A stretch of 64,000 bases of DNA from Cryoendolithus antarcticus (GCA_002077065.1 NAJO01000012.1:1-64000); one strand, 5' to 3'; numbered from the stretch's first letter, positions 10,751-22,218 are shown. The notes: generated by a model not told the origin, from the letters alone. Numbers and translations: made by a program.

Positions 10751-11858
10751 CTTGACAGTGCTGAGTGGTAGCTTCAGTATTACTACGTGCTGCCCCTAGG
10801 TTGCATATCATGCGAGCGACCATAGTTTTTGCCAGGGCACGAAGGGGAATTTATGTGCGGCTGGACCACCGCTTTACAGTCGTGAGCAGCATCAGCTGAG
10901 ACCTCTACGCCATTCAAAGTCTTGTCACTCCATAGTCCGCGTGAGCTACTCTCGCCACACCTACGCTAATCGAGATGGTGCCCGTCTCCAAGTGGTTGTC
11001 CGTGCCTGCCAAGCACTACGTGAAAGTACTTGATCACCGAGCCAAATAAGGCCGCCGGTATGGTGCCGTGGCAGCCCTATGAGCTCTCCTGATGGCAGAT
11101 GCATACCTCACATCGCTAGTGGCGTCGATCTTGGCGCCGTAGACGCAGGCCTGACGCGCATAGAGCCGATGTGCGAGAGTGCGTGCAGCATGGTGATTCC
11201 AGACTGCAAAGCCACTCCATGACCATGAGCTCGCCACGTTGTACTGATGAGGCGCGAAGCCCGATATCTGTCATTATTGACAAGGGATAAAGATGCAACA
11301 TGATGGCCTGATCACGACGTCGACTAGGCAAGCCATGTTCGCTAAACAGACGAACATCACACCACACCTTGCTCTAGTCATGGCGTAAGTTTCCCTCCTC
11401 GAAGGTCTCGTCACGTGTGCATTTCGACAGTACTTACCAGACAGACAGTTATGGCTGCTTGAAGGAGGAACTCGTGGTCGGTATGTGCAGGTAAGGTGAA
11501 CAGAAAGTACCCACGAGCTCTCAAGCTTGCTCGCCTCCTGTGGTGCTACCCACTGTGCGGTGCAAGTCACCTAGCAGCATCACTATGCTCAAGAGGGTCT
11601 TATGCGATAACATGCATGGTATCAAAACGCGCCCATTTCTCACCGGCAGCTCGGCCGAGATCAATGTGAGTACGCATAGTGGTAATGCTTCGTTCATGCT
11701 TATGTAGTAAAGGGCACTTCAAGGAGGCACACTCGAATCCCTCGATATGCTGACAGAATGGCTCACCATGATGCCTTCCCGCATATCTCGCCCTCGATCA
11801 CTGCCATCACCGTCCATCGATCTCACCCTAGCCTCCAACGCTGTCGTTGGGACAGCGT
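10751..11858. other. 1.1-kb stretch without a recognised gene
   Basis: Three overlapping minus-strand frames between 11034 and 11570 have no family likeness and no consistent splice pattern. I see no tRNA, transposon end or long repeat. Confidence 0.4.
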
Positions 11859-13141
11859 TTACGTCGCTCCATCCGTACGTATCCGACGCTTCGCCCATAA
11901 GTCCTGCTCGTCGCGGTCTTCACCCAGTGTACCCAGAACCGGTGGCGGCGGCGAAAGCACCTTGGGGCTGCGCTTCGGACTGTCGAAGTCTTTGCTGTAT
12001 CGGCTTGTTGACGTGCCTGGTGTGATGAGCTTGCTCTGCCGTTTCGAGGTGCTGGCATTGCGGGAATGACATGACCTCTGTATGCTCTGCACTCTGACAC
12101 TCGCGCTACGCATCATGGGCACGAAGCTCGGTACACATGCGATCAAGACGCCGATGTTGATTTCGATGATGCTCCACTCGATGATGGGCTCCGAGTCTGT
12201 GTACACCCGTAATCTTGAGATGGTCCGCACTCGAAGGCCTTGCACAATCGTGATGAAGAAGCCCAGGGCAAAAAGTGCTCCGAGACCGATCTCGAAACAT
12301 TGTCAGCAAACGGGCTGTATGCAGGATGCGAATCTCATGCCTTTTTCCGCGTATCGAGCTGGAGCCGACGCAGGATCGGGAAAGGTAGAACAATGATGAT
12401 GAAGTCAAAGGCTAGACTTGACCCTGCTCTCATTAGCAATGGAGTTTCGGCCACGTCTGACAAGACCGACCTCCGAGACCTGCATGCTGTCAGCCCTCGT
12501 TCTCCGCCCTCCCAGCAGTATGTGGCTTACCGAAGTAGGTCGCGAGCTGATCATTACAGACTCCAGGTATCGTCGGATCCCACTGCTTTGCTATAGGTCG
12601 GCAAGCGAATGACAGCAGTATGGTGTAGATGATTTGATTTGCTATCACCATCGCCATCACCACCATAAGCACAATCTTGTAGGTACGGTTGAATCCAGCG
12701 ACTCGGACATACGAAGCGACAAGTGACACCTTAAAGCCGAGCACCGCAAGGCAGTAGATGGGTCCCCCAATGTACTGGATCTTGCTAAATGGCACCGGGT
12801 TCGCTGCAGGGAAGTCTTCGATGTGCAGGCCTAGACCCCATCTCGTCTCTATGGCGCCAGCGTCAGCAAGGCACCTTCTCGTCGCAACACATTCGATAGG
12901 ACGCACGATAGATAGCGAGGGCGCTGTAAACTAGCCCAAGCACCATCGACAGCGTGGCTGCAACATCGTCCGTGCCGATACCCTTCAGTATCTTGAATCT
13001 CGTCGCAATTCGTATGATGATCGATAGCAGCGCGATCGCCGAGAAGCTGCTCGCAAGCGCAATAACATGACCGGCGTTGGTAGACTTAGGCACAGTCTGA
13101 AGGTTGTAGACCCACCCTGTGGTATAGCGGGGCGACGACAT
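11859..13141 (-). CDS. Pth11/rhodopsin-like seven-helix membrane protein
   Basis: Integral membrane protein of the fungal rhodopsin-domain family (Pth11-related, no CFEM domain in this model), possibly a receptor. Four exons: 13141-12907, 12848-12531, 12456-12341, 12290-11859, about 366 aa. Frame-consistent introns: 12849-12906 (GTGCGT to CATAG), 12457-12530 (GTAAGC to GTCAG), and 12291-12340, which begins with GC instead of GT (GCATGA to TCGAG). Exon 3 ends RRLQLDTRKK and exon 4 resumes IGLGALFALGFFITIVQ, the order found in the family. Other marks: TGWVYNLQTVP near the start, QTRWGLGLH, the IYTILLSFACRPIAKQWDP block, and YTDSEPIIEWSIIEINIGV. The tail (about 90 aa) is Ser/Pro/basic and probably cytosolic. 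Divergent from the FAD oxidase. Confidence 0.88.
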
Positions 13142-14043
13142 GAGAGTCAGGGTAAGTAAGAGAGTTGAGGGAGCTGACTCTCGAGAACCTACGAGGCAAA
13201 CAGAATTCGGAGCTGCAGGTGGGAGCCCAAGAGTTGACGCCCAGGTTCCATGGAACTGGTAGTCGCACACTCCGCATGGATTTCATGCAGTGGTCCAGTG
13301 TCTGGTTACCTATATGTTGCACGCGCTGGACTAGCCAGAGCAGCAGGGGCAGCAAGATTGAGCCGGGGTTCTCACATTTCAACGGTCTCCGGTTCTGCTC
13401 TCTCAGCCATCACTGTGGTTTCGCAATTGCAAATCATTGACAGCGAGAATCCGTGATGGCGTAGTCGTGACCTGCGTGAAGCAAGGGAGATTTGTCCAAC
13501 GGAATGTGACCCAGAACCGGGCATGCTCGTGTCGCATCAGGGCTCAACGTGGCGTCGCCCTTGTCATCAGATCTCGGTCACATCATCGAGATGGCGACTC
13601 ATCTGCGTCAGTGAGGTGGTGTTGTCGATGCTGCCGTTGACGGTGCATGACTTGACGTCCAGCAGTGTTCCGGCGTGGGCGGAGTGGCACCCCCATGCGG
13701 CTATCCAAGCGAACCAGGTATGCTTCATGCAAGGTGTTTCGCTACAACAACATCTTCCTCCCACATACCCCGACAAGGACTCTTCGATCTCGCTTAGCAA
13801 ACACATGGGTGCAGTGTCCGGCAGGACGGCAATAGTTGACTCACGCGGATATACGAACGAGATCTCGTCCGCATGAGATCTACATCGCATGGTGTGTGGG
13901 CAAGCCTCCGCCTGGCAACGGCAGAGTGGTGAAGTATGTGGCAATCGCACCGGCCTACATGTACGAGCCAGTGCGGCAGACGTGTATAACGCAGTAGGTC
14001 GTCCAGTCTGTTACTACCATCTTCACAATTCCCCTTCTGCACA
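13142..14043. other. divergent intergenic region with one small secreted-type ORF
   Basis: Upstream region of the 7TM gene and of the FAD oxidase. The only item of note is a 53-codon minus-strand ORF (13728-13567) that begins with a signal-peptide-like sequence; see findings. Nothing else recognised. Confidence 0.4.
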
Positions 14044-15907
14044 ATGCTTCCACTTCGTCTATTTCCACTACTCTTCACCTCAACGACCTTCGCTCAACAT
14101 CATGGTGGAGGGCGACCATATTATGGAACCTACTACGGGAACTGTCACCATACGCCAGTCAATGCATCTGCAGCTTGTCGATGCTTTCCAGGCGACTCAT
14201 GCTGGCCATCACCCGATACCTGGGCCCGGTTCAACAGCTCCATCGCCGGCAGACTCGTCGCAACCAAACCCCTCGCAGCACCATGTCATGACAGTGCATT
14301 CGCAGAGTATAACAAGGACGCGTGTACCTTACTCCAGGATGGCTGGCTTCAACCGCAAACACACTACGACGACTCCTCTTCGATCATGGCACCCTACTTC
14401 GCCAACCAGAGCTGCGATCCGTTTACCGCACGCGACTTCCAGTGTGTGATAGGCACTTACGTGCAGTATGCTGGTACGGCCGAGCTCTGTCTCATTTCAA
14501 CAACCTCGCATACTAAACAAGTGTAGTCAACGTAGCATGCGCAGAAGACATAGCAGCGGCCATCAGATTCGCCAGCAAGCACAACATCCGCCTCGTCATC
14601 CGCAACACTGGACATGAGTGAGTGGTGCGAATCGAACTCTTCTGAACAGTACGCTGACTATAGGTAGCTACAACGGCAAATCTACCGGCTCTGGTGCTCT
14701 CGCCATCTGGACACACCACTTGAAGTCGATGTCCATCAGCGACTACAAGTCCGAGTACTACACTGGCAAAGCCATGAAGACGGGCGCAGGCGTCCAAGGC
14801 TTCGAAGCATACGCTGCAGCCGACGCCCAAGGCTTCCAAGTAGTCGGTGGCGAGTGCCCTACCGTGGGCATCGCTGGCGGCTACACGCAAGGTGGCGGCC
14901 ACTCCGCTCTTGCATCGAAGCACGGCCTAGCAGCAGATCAGGTCCTGGAGTGGGAAGTAGTAACTGGCACAGGCCAGTATTTGATCGCCAACCGCAAGCA
15001 GAACTCGGACCTCTACTGGGCTCTGGCAGGCGGCGGCGGCGGCACGTACGGCGTCGTAGTATCAATGACCTCGAAAGCCCACCCCGACACGCCAACCTCT
15101 GCAATGAACCTTACTTTCACCAGCACCGGCATAAGCCAAGATGACTACTACTCCGCGATCTCCACTTTCCACGCCTCTCTCCCTCCCCTCGTAGACGCCG
15201 GCGCGATGAGCGTTTGGTACTTCACAAACGAGAGCTTCGCAATCTCGCCCATCACTGCGCCCGACATCACTGTTGACCAGCTCCAAGCGTTCATGGCGCC
15301 GCTCGAGACCAAGCTCCAGGCCCTCAACATCACGTACACAAGCTACTACAACCAGTTCTCGGGCTACATGAAGGAGTACAATGCGATGCAAGGTCCCATC
15401 GACGTCGGCATCGCGCAGTACGGCGGCCGCTTGATCCCACGGTCCGTAGTCGAAACCAACAACGAAGCCCTCACACAAGCCTACCGGAACATCAACAACG
15501 CAGGCGGACAGTTCATCGGCGTCGGCGTGAATGTCTCGCTCCAAGTCGCGGGCGACGTTTACAATGCAGTGAACCCCGGCTGGCGCACAGCGTTGATCGA
15601 CACGGTTCTTACGACACCCTGGAACTTCTCCGCGCCCTTGGCTGAGATGGAAGCTAATCAGGCAAAGATGACGAACATGCTACTGCCCGAGCTGGAGAAG
15701 TTGACGCCAAATGGGAGCTGCTACCTCAATGAAGGCGACTTCCGGCAGCCAGATTGGCAGGAAACGTTCTATGGCGCCAACTATGCCAAGCTGAATGCGA
15801 TCAAGGACAAGTATGATCCGCATCATCTATTCTGGGCTGTGACGGCTGTGGGGAGCGAGTATTGGACGCCAGTGGATGAGACGGGGAGGTTGTGTAGGAA
15901 CTCGTGA
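14044..15907 (+). CDS. secreted BBE-like FAD-linked oxidoreductase
   Basis: Flavoenzyme of the berberine-bridge/VAO family, secreted. Exons 14044-14473, 14527-14617, 14668-15907; introns 14474-14526 (GTACGG to GTGTAG) and 14618-14667 (GTGAGT to GGTAG). About 586 aa. The signal peptide is MLPLRLFPLLFTSTTFA. The FAD_binding_4 domain runs from about residue 120 to 300. Two covalent flavin anchors can be placed: His173 in RNTGHDYNG and Cys237 in GGECPTVGIAGGYTQGGGHS, 64 residues apart as in bicovalent members. Further on are GLAADQVLEWEVV and YWALAGGGGGTYGVV. The C-terminal BBE segment contains NEGDFRQPDWQETFYGANY and DPHHLFWAV. The substrate (sugar, alcohol or secondary metabolite) cannot be told. 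No biosynthetic cluster partners are nearby. Confidence 0.95.
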
Positions 15908-16186
15908 GTGCACGACATTACGCTGGGCGTGCATAGCACGAGTGGCCAAGATGGCCAGCTACTCGTCCGCAGGCTGGGCCGCATGACACGCGCGTCTAGT
16001 ATCAACACAACATCATCGGAATACGCCTATGTGCTTACATCTTAAGCGTGATTTAGATACGCTATGATACCGTTTCATGGCCAGCCGGGAGCAGTTCTGT
16101 CTCACCCTGCGGAGTCATGGTTTCACATCTGCGACCTCCTTGACCGTCCACTTGCCCACATGCTTCACCACACCCATCCCACCCCA

Positions 16187-16707
16187 TCACCCAGCCTCCC
16201 CACTCCCACCACTCTTTCTCTTCTTCCCCATCCTCGCCTCCACAACTGCATCCTCCCGCCCTTTCCCCTTCTCACTCGCCGCCCCTCCCGACTTCCGATC
16301 CTTGCCCTTCTCTCTGCCAGGCCCGCCCGTGACAGCCGTCTTGCACCTCTCCTTCCCCGGATCCCAGTCGAGAGCATCAGGAACATGCGGCGTTGTATCT
16401 GTCTTCCAGACTTTGCTCACTGTGCTCCAGGCGTGCGTGTCGCTGTCATCGAAGCCGGCTATGATGTTCTGGAAGTGGAGGCGGGTTTGTACTAGGCTCT
16501 GCAGCATGGCCATAAGCCGCTGCTCAAACGGAGCTCTATTCGGAATTTGACGTGACTTACCTCGTTTCTCGCTGCTGCGTGCCAAGAGAGACGCTCATAT
16601 GATTGCAATGTCTCTGCTGCTGCGTTACGGCGGGCTAGGGATGCGTAGTCTTCGGGTGAGTCTTTGCGGACGTGGTTGCTCGATGGCGTACGAGACGATG
16701 ATGCCAT
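16187..16707 (-). CDS. small conserved-looking protein of unknown function
   Basis: I do not recognise the family. Exon 1 (16707-16561) reads MASSSRTPSSNHVRKDSPED, then ARRNAAAETLQSYERLSWHA and ends RNE at a GTAAGT donor. The frame-compatible acceptors give an unusually short intron: 16523-16560 (38 nt) or 16520-16560 (41 nt). Exon 2 continues RLMAMLQSLVQTRLHFQNII and AGFDDSDTHAWSTVSKVW, then a Lys/Gly/Arg-rich low-complexity tail to 16187. Total about 159 aa. The two helical segments flanking the intron look like one continuous amphipathic helix, which supports the join. The tail may be wrong. Convergent with the FAD oxidase. Confidence 0.55.
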
Positions 16708-17241
16708 CCTTGACAGTACATGAGAGGGAGAGACAGGAACATCTGGATGTGGAACGTACGGAGGAAGAGTAATGAGCAGGGACGGATACTTGCATGTGAC
16801 AGATCGCGTTCAAAGAGTGCAGTTGTCAATGGCAGAGGTCGAGCAACATGACGCCGTGTCGATGACTGGATCGACGTAAATCTCCCCCCTTGATGGGGAA
16901 ATGTCACTCGCCGGACGATGGTGAGGTGGATGAACAAGCAGAGGGAAGTAGCTCGAGTGGCACCGACCATAGCTATCCATGTCTTGGCATGCCGGGGGTG
17001 AGGAAGGTAGGGGTGTAGACACGACAGCATATCCACTACTGAGGTCATGTAACACTTTGGTGCCCAGTCGATAGTCCTCCTTACCAAGCCACCGGACAAC
17101 CAAGGAACTAAGGATCGAGAGCACAGCTTCTGGACAGCCATTGACTCTAAGCGCACTCCCTGCTGAGACAGCGGCTTCTTCACATGTCATACAACGACCA
17201 ATGATGAAGCACTGCTGGCCAGCGCCCCTCCCCTCTCCGCG
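16708..17241. other. divergent intergenic region
   Basis: Shared upstream region of the small unknown gene and the type II membrane protein. Minus-strand frames here are antisense to the next gene and do not look coding. No promoter element stands out. Confidence 0.4.
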
Positions 17242-19155
17242 ATGCCCCGCCGCCGCAACCCATGCTCCTACCTTCCCCGCCGCCTGCAAATCGTAACCTC
17301 CCTTGCCGCCTTCCTCCTCTTCAGCATCCTCTTCCTCGGAACCTCCCAATCAGGCCCCTACGTGAACGCCGTCCCCTATGGCCCACAACTCCGATCCGGC
17401 GCCCACCAAGCGGTCGACGCGGCCCAGCGAGCAGTACAGAGCTTCCCCAAGCTGCCGAAGAACGTCGTCAATGCTCCCGCATGGCTGAACCCGTTTGGAC
17501 CGCCGGCGCACAAGCCGGCGGAGCAGAAGAACAGCACGATGGGCGAGGCGAAGTGGTTTAGTGATTGGAAGTGGGAGAATCCGTTCAGTAGCTCGATTAC
17601 TATGGATGAGGATCGCAGTGTGCTGCCGCCGGAGAGGGCGCGGCCGCCGATCTACACGTACTTTGATACTTCGAGCAAGGGCAAGGATGAGAAGACGCAG
17701 AAGGCGGAGAAGCAGCTATTGCAGATCTGGCGGCGGGCGTGGTGGGCAAAGGGCTTCAAGCCAATCGTGCTGGGCATTGCGGAGGCGAAGAACAATGCCG
17801 AGTACAGAAAAATGCAAGGACTGGAGCTGACTGCTGAGATGGAAGCTGAGATGTTGCGGTGGCTTGCTTGGGGAAACCTGGGCACTGGCATCTTGTGCAA
17901 CTGGCTTGTGCTGCCCATGGCTGGCTACGACGATGCTCTGCTGGGCTTCCTCAGACGCGGCGAGTACCCAGAGTTGACCCGCTATCCTGGGCTGGACGGT
18001 GCGTTTTATGTTGGCCCGAAGGTCGCGGTGGATAAGACCATCAAGACTGCACTTGCCTCCGAGAGCGTTAAGCAGGTCAAGACGATAGTCGATGCTGTGC
18101 CGAAGAATACGTTCATACTGGATGACAAGCATGACGGTATCGCGTACTACAGCACTGCGGCGATCAAGGCAAAGTATCCGACCCTGCACGCCAAACTCGA
18201 CAGCGAAGCCACCCGCGGTGAAGGCCTGTCTCTGCTAGCGCCGCTCATCAATAGTCATCTCCACCAGGCATGGCAGAACACTTTCCCTTCTGGCATCGCT
18301 GTCTTGCACCCACTTCCGAAGCGGACCACGACCATCCACACGCCTGCAATGTACATCGCACGCAACCTCACTCAGTGTCCCGACTCCCCCGTTCCGGCCT
18401 CTTGCCCTCCAAACGTGGCTACGTGCCGACCCTGTGTCGCCACCCAAGAACGCCCCATCTCCACCCCACCAGTCTACAGGAACAGCAGCACCCTCTTCAC
18501 CATAGCCTCAGTCCCGCACCCCTACACACTCATCTCCCTCCTCTATTCCCGCAGCGATCTGCATGTTAAGTTCGTCCGCCGCGAAACAGACCGCGATCCC
18601 TGGATCAGCGCCACCACAGACGAGCTCCTAGGCAAAGGCCCATCGTCATTCGCTCGCTTACTGCCAATGAAAGACGCAGTCGCTTCCGAGTACTCCGCCC
18701 ACCGCACGCTCTGGCTCATAGCGGAGAAACCCCTCAGCGTGGCCACTGAAGCAGCCAGAGAAGAACTACACTGGTTCTTCGGCTTTCAACTTCCCCGCTC
18801 CGCAACCTCGAATGGTAAATCCATCACCCCCGTCCCCGGCCCCGAGCGCCGTCCTCCACCGCCTCCATTATCGCCCTACCACGACTCGACTGACCCTCCA
18901 CCTACCCCCGAGCAGCTAGCAAGCGAGCAAGGTTTCCTGCGCGACTCAACGGCCGCGATCATGCATGCGGGTATGCTAAAGGTGAAGAACGTGCAGCGGA
19001 ATCGCGGCGTGGTGGAGGCGTGGAATCTGGCTGACGCAGAAATTTGGCGATTTGTGAGGGCTTGGGAGGCGCGGAGATCTGTAGAACGAAACGTATGGAA
19101 CGAGGAGGAAGGGAAGTTCCTAGGTAAGGGGGTGTTTGGAAGATGGGCTGTGTAG
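17242..19155 (+). CDS. type II membrane protein, glycosyltransferase-like (unassigned)
   Basis: Intronless, 637 aa. A basic N-terminus (MPRRRNPCSYLPRRLQ) precedes one hydrophobic anchor at about residues 17-33 (IVTSLAAFLLFSILFLG), the layout of a Golgi type II protein. The core around residues 135-290 has PPIYTYFDTSS, LLQIWRRAWWAKGFKPIVLG, EMLRWLAWGNLGTGILCNWL, LPMAGYDDALLGFLRRGEYP and LDGAFYVGP. This pattern (act at a distance on a target, Trp-rich helix, YDD) is reminiscent of nucleotide-sugar transferases of fungi, but no DXD motif is certain, so the activity is a guess. Around residue 370 there is a Cys-rich stretch (CPDSPVPASCPPNVATCRPC). The C-terminal part is Pro-rich. Confidence in the gene is high, in the function low. 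Confidence 0.85.
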   Translation: MPRRRNPCSYLPRRLQIVTSLAAFLLFSILFLGTSQSGPYVNAVPYGPQLRSGAHQAVDAAQRAVQSFPKLPKNVVNAPAWLNPFGPPAHKPAEQKNSTMGEAKWFSDWKWENPFSSSITMDEDRSVLPPERARPPIYTYFDTSSKGKDEKTQKAEKQLLQIWRRAWWAKGFKPIVLGIAEAKNNAEYRKMQGLELTAEMEAEMLRWLAWGNLGTGILCNWLVLPMAGYDDALLGFLRRGEYPELTRYPGLDGAFYVGPKVAVDKTIKTALASESVKQVKTIVDAVPKNTFILDDKHDGIAYYSTAAIKAKYPTLHAKLDSEATRGEGLSLLAPLINSHLHQAWQNTFPSGIAVLHPLPKRTTTIHTPAMYIARNLTQCPDSPVPASCPPNVATCRPCVATQERPISTPPVYRNSSTLFTIASVPHPYTLISLLYSRSDLHVKFVRRETDRDPWISATTDELLGKGPSSFARLLPMKDAVASEYSAHRTLWLIAEKPLSVATEAAREELHWFFGFQLPRSATSNGKSITPVPGPERRPPPPPLSPYHDSTDPPPTPEQLASEQGFLRDSTAAIMHAGMLKVKNVQRNRGVVEAWNLADAEIWRFVRAWEARRSVERNVWNEEEGKFLGKGVFGRWAV

Positions 19156-19636
19156 GATTAGACGTCATGGATTGGGATTTCTTGGAACGCTGATGGGCGT
19201 TCAGATCAGAGGTAACGGCGCATGATTTAGGGGAAGCGATGTGATGAATATAGACATGTGCGGCTTGCATGAGGTGTATTGATAGAGCAGGGGCAAGATA
19301 GCGGTGATCCCAATGCTGTGTACCATGATTTCATGCTACTCGACTGCTTTCCCTACAGCTTGCGTGTTGCCGCCTGACCAGGAAGAATTTGCGTGGTTTG
19401 CAGAGTCTACTTGTGACAGCATCTCGCTCGATCCAGCGTAGCTACCATTTCTTTAGTGCAAGCCGCCGGGCATCGTTGCGCTGTGGTTGACCACGCCGCA
19501 CTCATGTTACCCGATAGGGCTCGGTTGCAGACAATAGCGCGATCGGTGGTTACGTGTCGCATGAAATGCAGCAGTGCGGCGGTTTCGCTGCAGCAGACTG
19601 CGTCAAGTTTCATTCAGGACGGTGGCAAATTGATGG
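19156..19636. other. intergenic between convergent genes
   Basis: 3' flanks of the type II membrane protein and the SDR. No gene or structured element seen. Confidence 0.45.
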
Positions 19637-20638
19637 TCAAGTCTTATTCAGCCATGATGGCGAGACGCCGGCGTGCAGACCGCCCGTGATCAGGAAGTCA
19701 GCACCAGTCGTGTATTCGCTCGCATCACTGAGCAGGAATGTGGCCGTGGGCGTCAAGTCAGAGGGTCTACCTTTCCGCTTCATGGGCGCTGCGTTGTTCT
19801 GTCGAGATTGTCAGCTCAAAGTCGAATAGTTACAGAGCTTGCTGTTACTTACGAACATGTCATCCAATGCGGGCCAGATCATGCCATCTGTCATCGGGCT
19901 CGCGATCACGCCAGGCGAAATGGAGTTCACCCGAATACCAGCTTCACCTAGCTCGACAGCCAGCGGTCCAACGAGACCTTTCACGCCCGCCTTGGACATA
20001 TTGTAGATCGCGAGAGTCTGCAAAGGCACTTTGAGACCCTGCGCGGCAACCGAAGCAATGAACACCATACTCCCACCTTGCTTTCGCTCGATCAAATGTT
20101 GCGCGACCAGTTTCGCGGTCCAGAATGTGCCCATGACGTTCACCGCGAGGATCTTCTGGCAGATGTCCCAAGGTTGCTCGAGGAAGGGTGCGTCGAGTGC
20201 GATGCCTGCAGCTGTTATGCAGCCGTTCAGACCGCCTGTCTGTTTCACGACGGAGGCGAAAGCAGATTCCAAGGAGGATTGAGAGGTGACGTCCGTTTGC
20301 TCGTAGACAGCAGTGATGTTGTGCTTATCGGCGAGTGTGTGGAACTCCTCAACTGGCTCTGGAAGGGAGTCGAGGATGGCAATGTTGCCGCCGAGCTGGG
20401 CTATGGCTTTGCTCATGGCGAAGCCTAGGCCACGAGCACCTCCCGTCACCAGTATGGTCTTGCCTTTGAGACTGAAACGATCGGTAACTTTGACATCGCT
20501 GTACGGATCGACTTGACGTATTTTCGTTGTTGCAAAAGTTCGTGAAACTACGTTAGATTGCACACTGCTGTTTCGGACATATATGGAGCCGGCTCGAGAG
20601 CACACCGGCCGAGCGAACGACTTCAGGAAGAGAGACAT
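19637..20638 (-). CDS. short-chain dehydrogenase, D-arabinitol/mannitol dehydrogenase-like
   Basis: NAD(P)-dependent classical SDR of the sugar-alcohol branch (arabinitol dehydrogenase/sorbose reductase-like; recalled similarity). Exon 1 20638-19853, exon 2 19798-19637, phase-0 intron 19799-19852 (GTAAGT to CGACAG). About 315 aa. The first 45 residues are basic and Ser-rich (MSLFLKSFARPVCSRAGS), a possible mitochondrial presequence. The Rossmann motif is TGGARGLG, then the NNAG-equivalent ITAAGIA, a catalytic Ser in VFIASVAAQG and the YxxxK pair in YNMSKAG, followed by NSISPGVI. The second exon restores the usual C-terminus: RKGRPSDLTPTATFLLSDAS and TTGADFLITGG, showing that the splice is right. 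Divergent from RPS6. Confidence 0.93.
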
Positions 20639-21334
20639 CTTGTGCTAGCAACAGGAACAGGGCATATGAGAGGAGTCAAAGGAGCAAAGCAAAGAACTCA
20701 CAACAATGGACACAATGAACTGACTTACTTTGCTTAGCCATTGGGACACCTACTGTGGTTGTCGCTCGGTTGTATGCATTAGCATGCTGGGAGCACTTTG
20801 CCGCCAAACCCCGCTCATTCGGGTCGATCGTGGCTCTCACTGTGGATTGCGGCGGGGGATCGTATCAGGCAACCCGTAAGTGAGTATTACTTGTGTTTGG
20901 GGAAGGAATGCCGGTCTCATTGGGATCTTCGTTGGCCGTGGAAGACAGAATCTGAATTATGCGACGGGTAGGGATGGTGTTTGTCGTGATGATACTGTGG
21001 CTTCTGTGCTGAATGCCTGTGTCAAACCCGAGTCGTCAGCATCGTCGCTGCGTTCTCCTCGGGAGCGGCACCGCCAGCAGGTCCTCTTAAATATCCGACA
21101 GGCATACGCGCATGACAATAGATGGTAGAGGAAGCACGATGGTTTGGAAATCGTCTGAGAGATCAGGCATGAGTTGCTTGAGGTCTGAGGCGTGAGATTT
21201 CACTAGCGCCGTCCGCACTCTTGGCAATATCCACACACGAATTCTCGCGCACCAAGAAACAGCGACAGCCCGCCCTTGACGACTTCACAGCGACTTCATA
21301 ACTACCCTCCTCCCTCTTCATCGCTACCGCCACG
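20639..21334. other. divergent intergenic region upstream of RPS6
   Basis: Upstream region of the SDR gene and of RPS6. Just before the RPS6 ATG the sequence is pyrimidine-rich (about 21301-21323), as is common at ribosomal-protein gene starts. No other element identified. Confidence 0.45.
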
Positions 21335-22218
21335 ATGAAGTTGAACATCAGCTTCCCCGCCAACGGCACCCAGAAGCTGATCGATGTCGAAGATGACCGC
21401 AAGCTGCGCGTCTTCATGGACCGCCGCATGGGCCAGGAGGTGCCCGGCGACAGCGTGGGCGACGAGTTCAAAGGCTACATCTTCAAGATCACCGGCGGCA
21501 ACGACAAGCAGGGTTTTCCCATGAAGCAGGGTGTCATGCACCCCACCCGTGTGCGCCTTCTCCTCGCCGACGGTCACAGCTGCTACCGTCCCCGTCGGAC
21601 TGGTGAGCGCAAGAGGAAGAGTGTGCGCGGATGCATTGTCGCCATGGACTTGTCGGTCCTTGCGCTCAGCATTGTCAAGCAAGGAGAGGCAGACATCCCG
21701 GGCATCACGGATACCGTACACCCCAAGCGCCTTGGTCCCAAGCGCGCGACGAAGATCCGCAAGTTCTTCGGCCTCAGCAAGGAAGACGACGTGAGTTCAC
21801 ACTCTATGCCTCTTCGCCAGCCTGACTGCACGCCTTTACTGGCTGCAGTCGGCTGAGTCTGTGATGAATGTAGTGACTGACATACACGTCCGTGATTTTA
21901 GGTTCGCAAGTTTGTCATTCGTCGTGAGGTCCAGCCTAAGAAGGAGGGCGCGAAGCCATACACCAAGGCTCCTCGCATCCAGCGTCTCATCACGCCCCAG
22001 CGTCTTCAGCACAAGCGTCATCGCATCGCACTCAAGCGTCGCCAGGCCGAGTCCAGCAAGGATGCTGCCGTGAGTAGTCCTGGCGTCGATACTGATAGAC
22101 TCAACACTGACACGGTCTGCAGAACGAGTACGCCCAGATCCTCCATAAGCGTGTGGCTGAGGAGAAGAGCAAGCAGCAAGAGGCTCGCAAGCGTCGTGCG
22201 TCCAGCATGCGCAAGTAG
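21335..22218 (+). CDS. RPS6: 40S ribosomal protein S6 (eS6)
   Basis: Component of the small ribosomal subunit and classical target of TOR/S6-kinase signalling. Exons 21335-21790, 21902-22069 and 22123-22218; all introns are phase 0 (21791-21901 GTGAGT to TTTAG, 22070-22122 GTGAGT to CTGCAG). 239 aa, the normal length. N-terminus [20 protein letters not shown]; later [18 protein letters not shown] and [19 protein letters not shown]. The basic C-terminal helix ends RRASSMRK, with the two phosphorylatable serines seen in yeast. Next gene on the same strand is PRPP synthetase. Confidence 0.98.

Noticed and set aside
11034..11570. three overlapping minus-strand frames in the 1.1-kb gap
   Set aside because: Composition random; no consistent splicing or motif.
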